From positions 1 through 11,447 of the forward strand of contig JACMIS010000727.1 of NCBI GenBank assembly GCA_014381035.1: a stretch of 11,447 nucleotides of DNA. The letters are read 5' to 3'. The number at the start of each line of letters is the position of its first letter. Position 1 is the first letter of the stretch. Position numbers and translations under genes: made by a program. The notes beneath the pieces were generated by a model, which was not told where the DNA came from, ran no database searches, and was given only the letters and a program-made list of their open reading frames with translations. This document shows, piece by piece, positions 1 to 6,490 of the stretch. The stretch comes from Armatimonadota bacterium (GTDB lineage: Bacteria > Armatimonadota > Armatimonadia > Armatimonadales > Armatimonadaceae).

Positions 1-32
1 GCAAAAATCGCGAACCGCGCCAAAAACGTCAT
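1..32 (-). CDS. Start of a divergent gene, product unknown (partial)
   Basis: On the minus strand an ATG at 32..30 opens a frame that runs off the window: MTFLARFAIF. The sequence TCACCTT at 38-44, read on the minus strand as AAGGTGA, is a strong Shine-Dalgarno match five bases before this ATG. Nothing can be said about the product beyond a hydrophobic N-terminus that could begin a signal peptide or membrane segment. The gene would be divergent from the acyltransferase and would share its 75-bp upstream region. Only ten complete codons are visible, so the call rests mainly on the ribosome-binding site. Confidence 0.4.
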   Translation of the reverse strand, partial: MTFLARFAIF

Positions 33-34
33 CG

Positions 35-64
35 TGGTCACCTTGTAGCGACACAGGGTATACT
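35..64 (+). promoter_or_regulatory. Candidate sigma70-type promoter of the acyltransferase gene
   Basis: TGGTCA at 35-40 (four of six consensus bases) and TATACT at 59-64 (five of six) are separated by 18 bases. Transcription would begin near 71, giving a leader of about 37 bases before the ATG at 108. The -35 element overlaps the ribosome-binding site of the divergent minus-strand gene. TATACT is partly symmetrical and could also serve the other direction. This is a pattern match only. Confidence 0.3.
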
Positions 65-107
65 GCGGTCTTGGCGACGCGGCGGAAACGCGTCGCCGGG
101 ACCGCGT

Positions 108-1322
108 ATGAACGCACTCTTTCAAAAACTATTGCGTCGCACCGAAGCGGCGTGGCGAAACGCTCCCCGCCCCTGGAACGACGAGGAATCGTGGCGTACC
201 CGCAGAAACAATGTGGACGCGATTCGCGCCATACTGGCACTACTCGTGATCTGGTTTCACGGTCCGATACTGCTCGGCGTGGACTCCGACTCCCCGATTG
301 CCCCCGCCTTCGCGCAGGAGCCTTTGGAACAGATCCACTTTGTCGGTTTTCGCGTCCTGTGTTTCTTTTGGCTGAGCGGCTTTTTGCTGGCGCGGAGTTG
401 GGATCGCGCCCCACGAGTAGTACCGTTCGTCGGGCGACGCATCGCACGCTTGTACCCGGCATTTCTCGTCTGCGCCGGGCTCTGCCTTCTCGTGCTTTTC
501 GCTGTCACCCCAAACGCGACATTACCGGGGTGGCGCACGGTTTGGCGGTACTTGATTACCCTCCGACTACCGGAAGCTATCGGGGTCTTTCCGCACAACG
601 ACATCGCCCATACATTGAATGGCTCCCTCTGGACACTCCTTTACGAAGCATGGTGTTGTGTTGCGCTGGTCATTCTTGGCACGTTCGGTGTTCTGCGACG
701 CGGCAAACCGCTCGTCGTCCTGCTCTGCGGCGTGTGGCTGCTCTATGTATTCCAGTGGTTCGGGGTGACACCGTTTCCGCTCCCCGGCGAATCGTTCCAG
801 ACGTGGATCTTGTTCGGTGCGGCGGACGCTTACCCCCCCCTCTTGACCTGTTTCCTGTCCGGGGTGGCATTTCACCGATACCGCGATCGAATCCCGTGGC
901 ACCCTGCCTTATTTGCCACTTCGCTCGGGGGACTATTTCTCGCCATTTCGGTTGGCGTCACCGGTCCTGCGATACCCGTCTTCGGCGTGTACTGCCTCGC
1001 CTATCTGGCGTTTCACCCCCGCCGACTGTTTCCCAACTGGCTATCCGGTTGGGGGAGTCTTTCCTATGGCATCTTTCTGTACAGCTATCCCATCCAGCAA
1101 CTCTGGATTCATTACACGGGCGACAACCTGACTGCGGATAGCCTGTTTCTGGTAACGATACCGCCGGTATTGCTACTTGCCTATCTCAGCTACCGTTGGA
1201 TAGAAAACCCGATAGACCGGTGGCAGAAGCAACAGAATAGGAAACGAACGGGAGGAGCGGCGTCCGCGCAACGGGCGGCACTACCCCCGCAGCTTCAAGT
1301 CGGGGTCCGGCAGGGTCCGTAA
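108..1322 (+). CDS. Acyltransferase 3 family integral membrane protein (OafA/YrhL-like)
   Basis: The 404-residue protein is polytopic, with about ten hydrophobic segments, and belongs to the acyltransferase-3 family. Members transfer acetyl or other acyl groups to sugars of lipopolysaccharide, exopolysaccharide, peptidoglycan or small molecules at the cytoplasmic membrane. Family motifs are in the expected order: DAIRAILALLVIWFHG (37-52) with the conserved R40 and H51, FFWLSGFLLARS (86-97), RRIARLYPAF (110-119) with the RxxRxxP core, NGSLWTLLYEAW in mid-protein, SYGIFLYSYPIQQLWIH, and RWIENPI near the C-terminus. The last ~35 residues lie beyond the domain and are basic or low-complexity. The acceptor cannot be read from sequence. 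The ATG at 108 has only a weak upstream purine stretch. An eight-C tract lies inside the gene, and its 3' end overlaps the convergent RNase H gene by 42 bp. Confidence 0.9.
   Translation: MNALFQKLLRRTEAAWRNAPRPWNDEESWRTRRNNVDAIRAILALLVIWFHGPILLGVDSDSPIAPAFAQEPLEQIHFVGFRVLCFFWLSGFLLARSWDRAPRVVPFVGRRIARLYPAFLVCAGLCLLVLFAVTPNATLPGWRTVWRYLITLRLPEAIGVFPHNDIAHTLNGSLWTLLYEAWCCVALVILGTFGVLRRGKPLVVLLCGVWLLYVFQWFGVTPFPLPGESFQTWILFGAADAYPPLLTCFLSGVAFHRYRDRIPWHPALFATSLGGLFLAISVGVTGPAIPVFGVYCLAYLAFHPRRLFPNWLSGWGSLSYGIFLYSYPIQQLWIHYTGDNLTADSLFLVTIPPVLLLAYLSYRWIENPIDRWQKQQNRKRTGGAASAQRAALPPQLQVGVRQGP
833..840 (+). repeat. Poly-C tract (C8) in the acyltransferase coding sequence
   Basis: Eight consecutive C residues span the codons TAC CCC CCC CTC (Tyr-Pro-Pro-Leu). 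A one-base gain or loss here would shift the frame in mid-protein. One extra C would move translation into a frame that stays open until a stop at 1139-1141. Confidence 0.85.
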
Positions 1323-2144
1323 ACGCACGGTAGCGATCTGCGTTTTCCCTTCGAGATAAGCGCGGGCGAGGCGATGCCCCCCGTCCATCAAACCGCCATC
1401 CGGGTCGAGAATGATCGGTCGGGAAAGATCGGCGTCGTAGATGCGCTTCGCATGATCCGCAACGTTGCGAAGCGTCGGGGTGACATCCTCCCCGAACCAG
1501 TAATCGGTGTTCAGATCGTTGTCGAAACGCGATACTGGCACCATTTCCACCGGCAACTCTTTGGCCGCCTCCCAGAGTCGTTCCATGTTCCAGACCCACC
1601 GTTCGCCGTCCACGAGGCGCGAATGTTTCCGGTACGGCAATTCGGGAATCGGTATCGTCTTGCCCCGAACGGGTTCCCCCGCAGGGACTGTTTTAATCGC
1701 CCGCTCAACACTCTTCGGCGCACCAACAGTCCCACCCGCCACTCCCTGATTCGCCAACTTATCCGCGAGGGCGTTTTGCTCCCGCAGTACATGGACGACT
1801 TTCACCGAGGCGAACCGTGCAAGCAGCCCCTTGGCTTCGGTATACAGTGGCAGTATCTGCGGGGCGGATACTTTATAGCGACCGTTTATCTGGTGCGCCA
1901 TCAATTCGGAGTCGGTGCGCACTTCCAATCGGTCCGCGCCACGAAGCAGTGCTTCCTTAAGACCGCGAATAAACGCGGAATACTCGGCGACGTTGTTGGT
2001 GGTATTTGGAATCCGCTCGGCGACGGTCGCGGTCGGTTCGGTCGCGCCAGGTTTATAAAGAGCAACCCCCACTCCCGATGGTCCAGGGTTTCCTTTACAG
2101 GCACCATCCGTGTGCAATATCCAAACGTTCGCGGTAGTGAGCAT
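1281..2144 (-). CDS. RNase H type 1 domain fused to a ParB/sulfiredoxin-like domain
   Basis: From the ATG at 2144 the protein has 287 residues. Residues 5-135 are an RNase HI-type domain, which cuts the RNA strand of RNA:DNA hybrids. The opening motif HTDGACKGNPGPSGVG and all four DEDD metal ligands are present: D13, E54 (in NNVAEYSAF), D78 (in RTDSEL) and D128 (in QNALADKLAN). After a ~50-residue linker, residues ~188-287 resemble the small stand-alone proteins often named chromosome partitioning protein ParB: a LWEAAKELPVEMVPVSRF start, WFG, TPTLRNVADHAKRIYDADL, then PIILDPDGGLMDGGHRLARA with the GxHR box (255-258). I chose the start at 2144 because the homology begins there. An in-frame ATG at 2252 would add 36 non-conserved residues and run through the upstream inverted repeat. 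No strong ribosome-binding site is seen at either start. The 3' end overlaps the convergent acyltransferase gene. The function of the fusion is unknown. Confidence 0.82.
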   Translation of the reverse strand: MLTTANVWILHTDGACKGNPGPSGVGVALYKPGATEPTATVAERIPNTTNNVAEYSAFIRGLKEALLRGADRLEVRTDSELMAHQINGRYKVSAPQILPLYTEAKGLLARFASVKVVHVLREQNALADKLANQGVAGGTVGAPKSVERAIKTVPAGEPVRGKTIPIPELPYRKHSRLVDGERWVWNMERLWEAAKELPVEMVPVSRFDNDLNTDYWFGEDVTPTLRNVADHAKRIYDADLSRPIILDPDGGLMDGGHRLARAYLEGKTQIATVRLRTLPDPDLKLRG

Positions 2145-2199
2145 GACCCCGCAGTCTACGGCACCCGATCCTTTGCCGCAAGGTATTGTGATTTCTTTG

Positions 2200-2244
2200 C
2201 TTTTTCTTTGTCGTTCGCGGACGGCGCGAAGGACAAAAGAAAAG
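2200..2244. repeat. Long imperfect inverted repeat between divergent genes
   Basis: Outer arms TTTTTCTTTGTC (2201-2212) and GACAAAAGAAAA (2232-2243) pair apart from one bulged base. Inner arms TTCGCG (2214-2219) and CGCGAA (2225-2230) pair perfectly around a GACGG loop, with one G-G mismatch between the two stems. It lies between the RNase H gene (start 2144, minus) and the amidase gene (start 2274, plus). The T-rich arm is on the 5' side and the A-rich arm on the 3' side on both strands, the reverse of a rho-independent terminator. An operator or a leader hairpin ahead of the amidase ribosome-binding site is more likely. Confidence 0.6.
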
Positions 2245-2258
2245 GTAACCATAGAAGA

Positions 2259-2266
2259 AAGGAAGG
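2259..2266 (+). promoter_or_regulatory. Ribosome-binding site that decides the GTG start of the amidase
   Basis: AAGGAAGG lies seven bases before the GTG at 2274 and supports that codon over the in-frame ATG at 2298. It sits in a purine-rich run (about 2226-2274) that also forms the 3' arm of the inverted repeat. Confidence 0.6.
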
Positions 2267-2273
2267 AAAGTAA

Positions 2274-3908
2274 GTGTTACTCAACGAATCGCTTTGCATG
2301 GAACTTTCCGCGGACGATATTGCCGCCGTTGAACGGCTTGCTGGTCGCCCGGCGACTACGGACGATCAACGTGGACTTCTTCTTAAAAGTTTGCCCAGAA
2401 TGCGCGAGCGGCACCAGGTTTTGCGCACCAGTTCACTTGCCGAGGATCAATCGCCCGCCATTGCGTTTCACCTTCCGGTCCCGGCAACGAAATCTGCGGA
2501 TGACGGGGTCGTGCTTCCCGTAAGTTCCATACAAACCTGGGATGGTGAGATGGGTTCGCTCGCGTTCGCGCCGGTATTCTTTCTGGCGGAATTGATCCGT
2601 GCACAACGGGTTACCTCGCGGCAGTTGGTCGAGCTTTGTTTGGACCGGATGGACCGATTCGCGCCCGATTTGTACTGCGTCGTTAGCCGCGTTTCCGGCG
2701 AGGTCGCGCTCGCCGAAGCGGATCGCGCCGACGCCGAGATTGCGAGCGGGAATTATCGGGGACCCTTGCATGGGATTCCGTATGGCGTCAAGGATTCGTT
2801 TGCTACCGTCCATCTACCGACGACCGACGGCGTACGACGCTGGGCGGACCGGATTTTAGGCTACGATGCCGAAGCCGTAAAGCGGCTACGCGATGCCGGG
2901 GCGGTTCTACTCGCTAAACTCTCCATGGGCGAACTCGCAATGGACGATGTCTGGTTCGGGGGTAAGACGCGCAATCCATGGTTTCCCGAAGCCGGTTCCA
3001 GCGGATCGTCGGCAGGTTCGGCGTCGGCGGTCGCGGCAGGGTTGTTACCGTTCGCGCTCGGCGGGGAAACCTGGGGAAGCATTATTTCTCCGTCGGCTAT
3101 CTGTGGCACGACCGGGCTTCGTCCCACGTTCGGACGATTGCCGCGCACCGGTGTTTCCGCGTTGTCCTGGAGTCTGGACAAAATCGGACCGATGACGCGG
3201 AGTGTCGCCGACTGCGCTCTTATCATGGATGTCCTGCGTGGCGCGGACGGGGCGGACGTTTCGGCAATGGAGGCACCCTTTTCGTGTGACTTCACTGCGC
3301 CACTTGCGGGGCTACGCGTCGGCTACGATGTCGCGGGGTGGGACGCGCTGTCAAAGAGCGGTGAGGGCGCGGAATCGCTTCTGGCGATGTATAACGCGGC
3401 AAAGGAAACCATGGAGCGGCTTCTTGGCACGACACTGATTCCGGTCCATCTGCCGGAAATGACCCCCGAATACAACACGCTCCCTATGGGCATTATTGAT
3501 GTCGAAGGCGCGGCGTCCTACGCCGCCTTTATCGCGGACGGTGGGTTGGATGAGTTGGTTCGGCAAGGAGAAGACAACTGGCCCAACATTTTCCGACTCG
3601 CACAGACGGTCCCGGCAACCGAGTACCTTCAAGCCCAACGGGTTCGTTCACATCTGCAGTCCGAAATCAGCCGCGTGCTGGAAGGAATTGACGCCTATAT
3701 CACGCCTTCATGCTGGGGCGAGTCGCTTCGCTACACCAACCTGACCGGGCACCCAGAAGTCATTACCCGGTGCGGGTTTACCGAAGTCGCCGGGATGCCG
3801 GTCTCACTTTCCATCGTCGGCGATCTTTGGAACGAATCCGCCGCACTACGCGTCGCCTACGCTTATGAGCAGGAAGCGGGTTGGCACACACGCACGCCGA
3901 AAAATTAA
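2274..3908 (+). CDS. Amidase signature (AS) family hydrolase
   Basis: The 544-residue cytosolic enzyme belongs to the amidase-signature family (GatA, fatty-acid amide hydrolase, aryl-amidases). The full catalytic triad is visible: K173 in GIPYGVKDSF, cis-Ser S245 in GSSGSSAGSASAVAAG, and nucleophile S269 in GGETWGSIISPSAICG. The 24-residue serine spacing equals that of GatA and FAAH. The nucleophile loop has W267 where GatA proteins have Gly, and the following segment GLRPTFGRLPRTGVSALSW resembles a solitary amidase clade rather than tRNA amidotransferase subunit A. No gatB or gatC lies nearby, so a role in Gln/Asn-tRNA formation is unlikely. About 90 residues precede the catalytic domain and resemble nothing I recognise. 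The GTG start is supported by AAGGAAGG seven bases upstream. The gene is flanked by unrelated genes; the substrate is unknown. Confidence 0.9.
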   Translation: MLLNESLCMELSADDIAAVERLAGRPATTDDQRGLLLKSLPRMRERHQVLRTSSLAEDQSPAIAFHLPVPATKSADDGVVLPVSSIQTWDGEMGSLAFAPVFFLAELIRAQRVTSRQLVELCLDRMDRFAPDLYCVVSRVSGEVALAEADRADAEIASGNYRGPLHGIPYGVKDSFATVHLPTTDGVRRWADRILGYDAEAVKRLRDAGAVLLAKLSMGELAMDDVWFGGKTRNPWFPEAGSSGSSAGSASAVAAGLLPFALGGETWGSIISPSAICGTTGLRPTFGRLPRTGVSALSWSLDKIGPMTRSVADCALIMDVLRGADGADVSAMEAPFSCDFTAPLAGLRVGYDVAGWDALSKSGEGAESLLAMYNAAKETMERLLGTTLIPVHLPEMTPEYNTLPMGIIDVEGAASYAAFIADGGLDELVRQGEDNWPNIFRLAQTVPATEYLQAQRVRSHLQSEISRVLEGIDAYITPSCWGESLRYTNLTGHPEVITRCGFTEVAGMPVSLSIVGDLWNESAALRVAYAYEQEAGWHTRTPKN

Positions 3909-4037
3909 GGTTGATCGGTGGTATCCCTCGAAGACATATGGCGTGGTACCGGTGTGTCGAGCGAGATCTGGAAAAAATGGCGCGTCTCGCCCTTATATCA
4001 CCCGGCTTTCTAGCACGACCCTGCCGCCCCAGAGATG

Positions 4038-4048
4038 GATCGGCAACA
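4038..4048 (+). repeat. 11-mer GATCGGCAACA, copy 1
   Basis: An exact second copy lies at 6383-6393, directly after the kinase stop codon. Each copy is 76-80 bp upstream of a TTCA-N7-TTCA box. It may be part of a shared regulatory region or coincidental. Confidence 0.5.
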
Positions 4049-4113
4049 CACGCGGCGAGCGAGTCGCATAGATCGTTCGGAACCTACGTTCGTTTGATCG
4101 TTGGCGACATATC

Positions 4114-4128
4114 TTCACGATTTTTTCA
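4114..4128 (+). promoter_or_regulatory. Candidate response-regulator box A (TTCA-N7-TTCA)
   Basis: TTCA at 4114-4117 recurs at 4125-4128, an 11-bp period. Two same-orientation half-sites one helical turn apart are how OmpR/PhoB-type dimers bind DNA. The box lies 26 bp before the regulator's own ATG, which suggests autoregulation. A near-identical box occurs at 6463-6477 before the efflux operon. Binding by the adjacent regulator is inferred. Confidence 0.45.
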
Positions 4129-4134
4129 GGTATC

Positions 4135-4151
4135 GGCGATACGATATCGCC
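4135..4151. repeat. Inverted repeat GGCGAT-N5-ATCGCC before the regulator start
   Basis: GGCGAT (4135-4140) and ATCGCC (4146-4151) are perfect complements around ACGAT and end three bases before the ATG at 4155. It could be a protein-binding palindrome or a hairpin hiding the start region. Confidence 0.45.
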
Positions 4152-4154
4152 ATA

Positions 4155-4844
4155 ATGCGCCTCCTCCTCGTGGAAGATGAACCGGAACTCGCTGCCGTGG
4201 TGCAGTCGGGCTTGACGCAGTCCGGCTACTCCGTGGAATGGGTCGAACGCGGATCGGAGGCTCTTGAACGACTTTCCGAGGGCGGGTACGCACTAGTATT
4301 GCTTGATGTCATGCTTCCCGATACTGACGGTTGGCAGGTATGCGAAACGCTCCGGCGGCGGCGCGATCCGGTTCCGGTTTTGATGCTGACCGCCCGCGAT
4401 TCCGTGGAGGATCGGGTACACGGTCTCGAATCCGGCGCGGACGATTACCTGCCCAAGCCGTTCGACTTCCGGGAACTGCGGGCACGGGTACGTGCCTTGT
4501 TGCGGCGCGAACGCACCAACAAGGGCAAAATCATTGAAATCGGCGATCTGGTGATTGATACCGAGCGACGCCAGGTGCGACGCGCCGAACGTGAGATTCC
4601 CCTCTCCCAGCGCGAGTACACCCTTCTGGAGGCACTCGCGGCACGGGAAGGGACGACGGTTTCCCGCGAAATGGTTCTGGAGCGGGTTTGGGAGGATACT
4701 GACACCGCCTCGAACACCGTAGAGGTATATATCTCATCCCTACGACGGAAGGTAGATGGCGATTCCGACATCAAATTGATTCGCACGATACACGGGCAGG
4801 GCTATCGTATGGACCGCCCCGCCCCTTTGGAGACAATTCCATGA
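4155..4844 (+). CDS. OmpR/PhoB-family DNA-binding response regulator
   Basis: This 229-residue cytoplasmic regulator has a receiver domain (1-117) and a winged-helix DNA-binding domain (about 131-222). The receiver shows the acidic pair E7/D8 (LLVEDEPEL), phospho-acceptor D51 (LLDVMLPDTDGW), switch T79 (LMLTARD) and K101 (DDYLPKPFDF). The C-terminal domain has the family pattern PLSQREYTLLEALA, SNTVEVYISSLRRKV (recognition helix) and the HGQGYRM hairpin. The ATG at 4155 starts exactly at the receiver MRLLLVEDE. No Shine-Dalgarno sequence precedes it, so initiation may be weak or leaderless. The longer in-frame start at 4101 (TTG) adds 18 unrelated residues. Its stop overlaps the kinase start by 4 bp (ATGA), so the two are translationally coupled. 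Confidence 0.95.
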   Translation: MRLLLVEDEPELAAVVQSGLTQSGYSVEWVERGSEALERLSEGGYALVLLDVMLPDTDGWQVCETLRRRRDPVPVLMLTARDSVEDRVHGLESGADDYLPKPFDFRELRARVRALLRRERTNKGKIIEIGDLVIDTERRQVRRAEREIPLSQREYTLLEALAAREGTTVSREMVLERVWEDTDTASNTVEVYISSLRRKVDGDSDIKLIRTIHGQGYRMDRPAPLETIP

Positions 4845-6382
4845 ACCGATTTTCCGTACGTGCCCGCCTGACCCTCTGGAATGTCGGCATCGTTGCTCTG
4901 ATACTAATCACGCTCGGGATCGGGGTCCGCACCATCGTTCACACGTCGCTGATGACCGGTATCGACCGCGAGCTAACGGAACGAGCAGAGCGTATCCGGG
5001 ATGACTCCTCGCGGCGCATCCGGTTTGAGAAAGGGCAGTTCATCTGGCTCGGTCGCCCGCGCGGGGATAAAGAACCACGCAAATACCCGATTGACGGCAC
5101 CCCGCCGAAGGAAGAAGATAAAAAGCCGAACGCAACGCCCGACGATTCTCCCCGCCCGACTTCCGGTCCACCCTCGCCCACGCCCCCACCTGACGCGTTT
5201 GCCCCGCGACTCCTCACGCGCAACGGCGATCCGGTCGGTTTTTTCCGAAGTCCGGCATGGGACAAAGGAAGTCTGGAAGCATCCAGTCGGACACACAAGA
5301 TCGTATTGAAGTATGTCATCGCGGACGAGGAGCGGTATCGGATTGTCACCGTGCCGGTAAAAGTAAAAACTGATGGGAAGACGTTTACGCCCGATACGGA
5401 ACCGGCGTTCGTGCAACTCGCCTTCCGTCTGACTGATATTGATCGTGGCTTGTCGGCTCTCGATAATGCCCTTTTAACGTTGTTGCCGCTTTCTCTGCTC
5501 GTCTCTGGTCTTGGCGGCGCGTGGCTTACCGGACGCGCCCTGCGTCCGGTGCGCGAGATCACGCTGGCTACCGACCGGATTGCCGCCGAGAGTCTGTCGG
5601 GACGTTTACCAGTTTCGGGCAACGACGAGTTCTCCGAGCTGTCACGCCGGTTCAACCAGATGCTGGAACGTTTGGAATCGGCGTTCGAGCGGCAACGGCG
5701 GTTCGTCGCCGACGCTTCGCATGAACTACGCACCCCGCTTGCCATTGTCACCGCGAACACGAGTCTCGCGCTCGACGATGAAACGACTACTACGCCGGAA
5801 GGGTCGCGCCGTGCGTTCCTGGCGATCCATGGGGCGGCGGGACGCATGAGTCGTATCGTCGGGGACTTGCTGCTGCTCGCGCAGTCCGACAGCGGAATCC
5901 TGCCTCGGGAAAATAGGCCGGTCCCCATCGCCAGTGTGCTCCAGACAGCGACCGAGGAAGCGCAAGCCGCGTATCGGGAGCGAACCGGGCAATCCGGCGC
6001 GACGATCATGCCGCCGGAACCGACGACTGCCGTCGTCGAAAATGCAGACCGGCATTTTCTGGTCCGCGTGTTCGTAAACCTGATCGACAACGCGCTTCGC
6101 TACACCCCACAGGACGGTTGCATCGCGCTGACTATCGAGGTGGATAATGGCTCGTTACACATTCTGGTCGCCGACACCGGGAGTGGTATCGCTCCGGAGC
6201 ATCTGCCGCGATTATTTGATCGCTTCTACCGCGCCGACGCCGGGCGGGATCGTGGGCGGGGCGGGACGGGTTTGGGTCTGGCAATCGTGCAGACACTGGT
6301 ACACTCGCACAACGGCATCGTGACGATTGACAGCGAACCGGGGCGCGGCACGGTAGTCTCGGTTACGTTGCCGACAAAGTGA
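4841..6382 (+). CDS. Sensor histidine kinase, membrane-bound, partner of the upstream regulator
   Basis: The 513-residue protein has TM1 (about 12-32), an extracytoplasmic domain (33-210), TM2 (211-231) and a HAMP linker (about 232-284). The HisKA H-box FVADASHELRTPLA carries phospho-acceptor H294. The ATPase domain shows the N-box FVNLIDNALRYTP (N413/N417), G1 box DTGSGIAP (445-452), F-box LFDRFYR and G2 box GGTGLGLAIV (474-483). All catalytic motifs look intact. The sensor domain contains an unusual Pro/charged stretch at about 84-120 (TPPKEEDKKP, GPPSPTPPPD). The signal sensed is unknown; such kinase/regulator pairs beside efflux genes often respond to envelope stress, metals or peptides. 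The ATG at 4841 has GGAGA at 4829-4833, seven bases upstream, inside the regulator gene. Confidence 0.95.
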   Translation: MNRFSVRARLTLWNVGIVALILITLGIGVRTIVHTSLMTGIDRELTERAERIRDDSSRRIRFEKGQFIWLGRPRGDKEPRKYPIDGTPPKEEDKKPNATPDDSPRPTSGPPSPTPPPDAFAPRLLTRNGDPVGFFRSPAWDKGSLEASSRTHKIVLKYVIADEERYRIVTVPVKVKTDGKTFTPDTEPAFVQLAFRLTDIDRGLSALDNALLTLLPLSLLVSGLGGAWLTGRALRPVREITLATDRIAAESLSGRLPVSGNDEFSELSRRFNQMLERLESAFERQRRFVADASHELRTPLAIVTANTSLALDDETTTTPEGSRRAFLAIHGAAGRMSRIVGDLLLLAQSDSGILPRENRPVPIASVLQTATEEAQAAYRERTGQSGATIMPPEPTTAVVENADRHFLVRVFVNLIDNALRYTPQDGCIALTIEVDNGSLHILVADTGSGIAPEHLPRLFDRFYRADAGRDRGRGGTGLGLAIVQTLVHSHNGIVTIDSEPGRGTVVSVTLPTK

Positions 6383-6393
6383 GATCGGCAACA
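6383..6393 (+). repeat. 11-mer GATCGGCAACA, copy 2
   Basis: This is the exact match to 4038-4048. It begins with the base after the kinase TGA and lies 80 bp upstream of the second TTCA-N7-TTCA box. Confidence 0.5.
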
Positions 6394-6420
6394 GGTGGGG
6401 TTGTGTATCATCGGCGGTTT

Positions 6421-6476
6421 GCGAAAAATCGCAATCGAGAGATTGCTACGAACATTTTCGTTTTCAGATTTTTTTC
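6421..6476 (+). other. Structured intergenic element, possible terminator or attenuator
   Basis: GCAATC-GAGA-GATTGC (6431-6446) is a perfect six-pair stem with a GNRA-type tetraloop. ACGAA-CATT-TTCGT (6448-6461) is a second hairpin. The flanks GAAAAATC (6423-6430) and GATTTTTTTC (6467-6476) can pair around both, giving a three-way junction. The closing T7 run (6469-6475) suggests transcription termination after the kinase gene, but it lies well past the first stem, so this is not a textbook terminator. The same stretch contains box B. Confidence 0.4.
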
Positions 6477-6477
6477 A
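6463..6477 (+). promoter_or_regulatory. Candidate response-regulator box B (TTCA-N7-TTCA)
   Basis: TTCA at 6463-6466 recurs at 6474-6477 with an 11-bp period. It matches box A (4114-4128) at 12 of 15 positions, including the T-run before the second half-site. It is centred 24 bp before the candidate -10 element at 6494, where an OmpR-type activator would replace a -35 box. This links the efflux operon to the upstream two-component system; the link is inferred. Confidence 0.45.
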
Positions 6478-6490
6478 CAACCGCTTGTTA

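Larger units (their letters stand above)
3909..4154. other. 246-bp intergenic region between amidase and response regulator
   Basis: No convincing gene or amidase terminator is visible. Its 3' half holds the word GATCGGCAACA (4038-4048), a TTCA-N7-TTCA direct repeat (4114-4128) and an inverted repeat (4135-4151), all just before the response regulator start. A 31-codon GTG frame (3918-4013) with an AAGG motif upstream was considered and not called. Confidence 0.6.

Noticed and set aside
71..1141. Long plus-strand open frame overlapping the acyltransferase
   Set aside because: It has no recognisable domain, is rich in Arg/Pro/Ser as expected of an out-of-frame reading in GC-rich DNA, and competes with a gene showing all acyltransferase-3 motifs.
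2200..2244. Inverted repeat read as a rho-independent terminator
   Set aside because: It lies between divergent gene starts, and its T-rich arm precedes the stem on both strands, which is the wrong polarity.
2145..2252. N-terminal extension of the RNase H-ParB protein to the ATG at 2252
   Set aside because: The extra 36 residues are basic, unlike RNase H N-termini, and come from the inverted-repeat region with no ribosome-binding site.
1374..2273. 299-codon plus-strand frame antisense to the RNase H-ParB gene
   Set aside because: The minus-strand product has intact catalytic motifs; the plus-strand translation has no domain or signal.
2274..3908. Amidase read as GatA of the tRNA-dependent amidotransferase
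   Set aside because: No gatB/gatC neighbours, the nucleophile loop has GGETWGSIISP instead of the GatA form, and the N-terminal extension is atypical.
3918..4013. 31-codon GTG frame with three Trp and an upstream AAGG
   Set aside because: The ribosome-binding match is short and the length is within chance for this region; no homology can be judged. Peptide evidence or conservation would be needed to call it.
4939..6090. 383-codon minus-strand frame antisense to the histidine kinase
   Set aside because: Ser/Arg-rich shadow of a gene with complete kinase motifs; no ribosome-binding site or homology seen.
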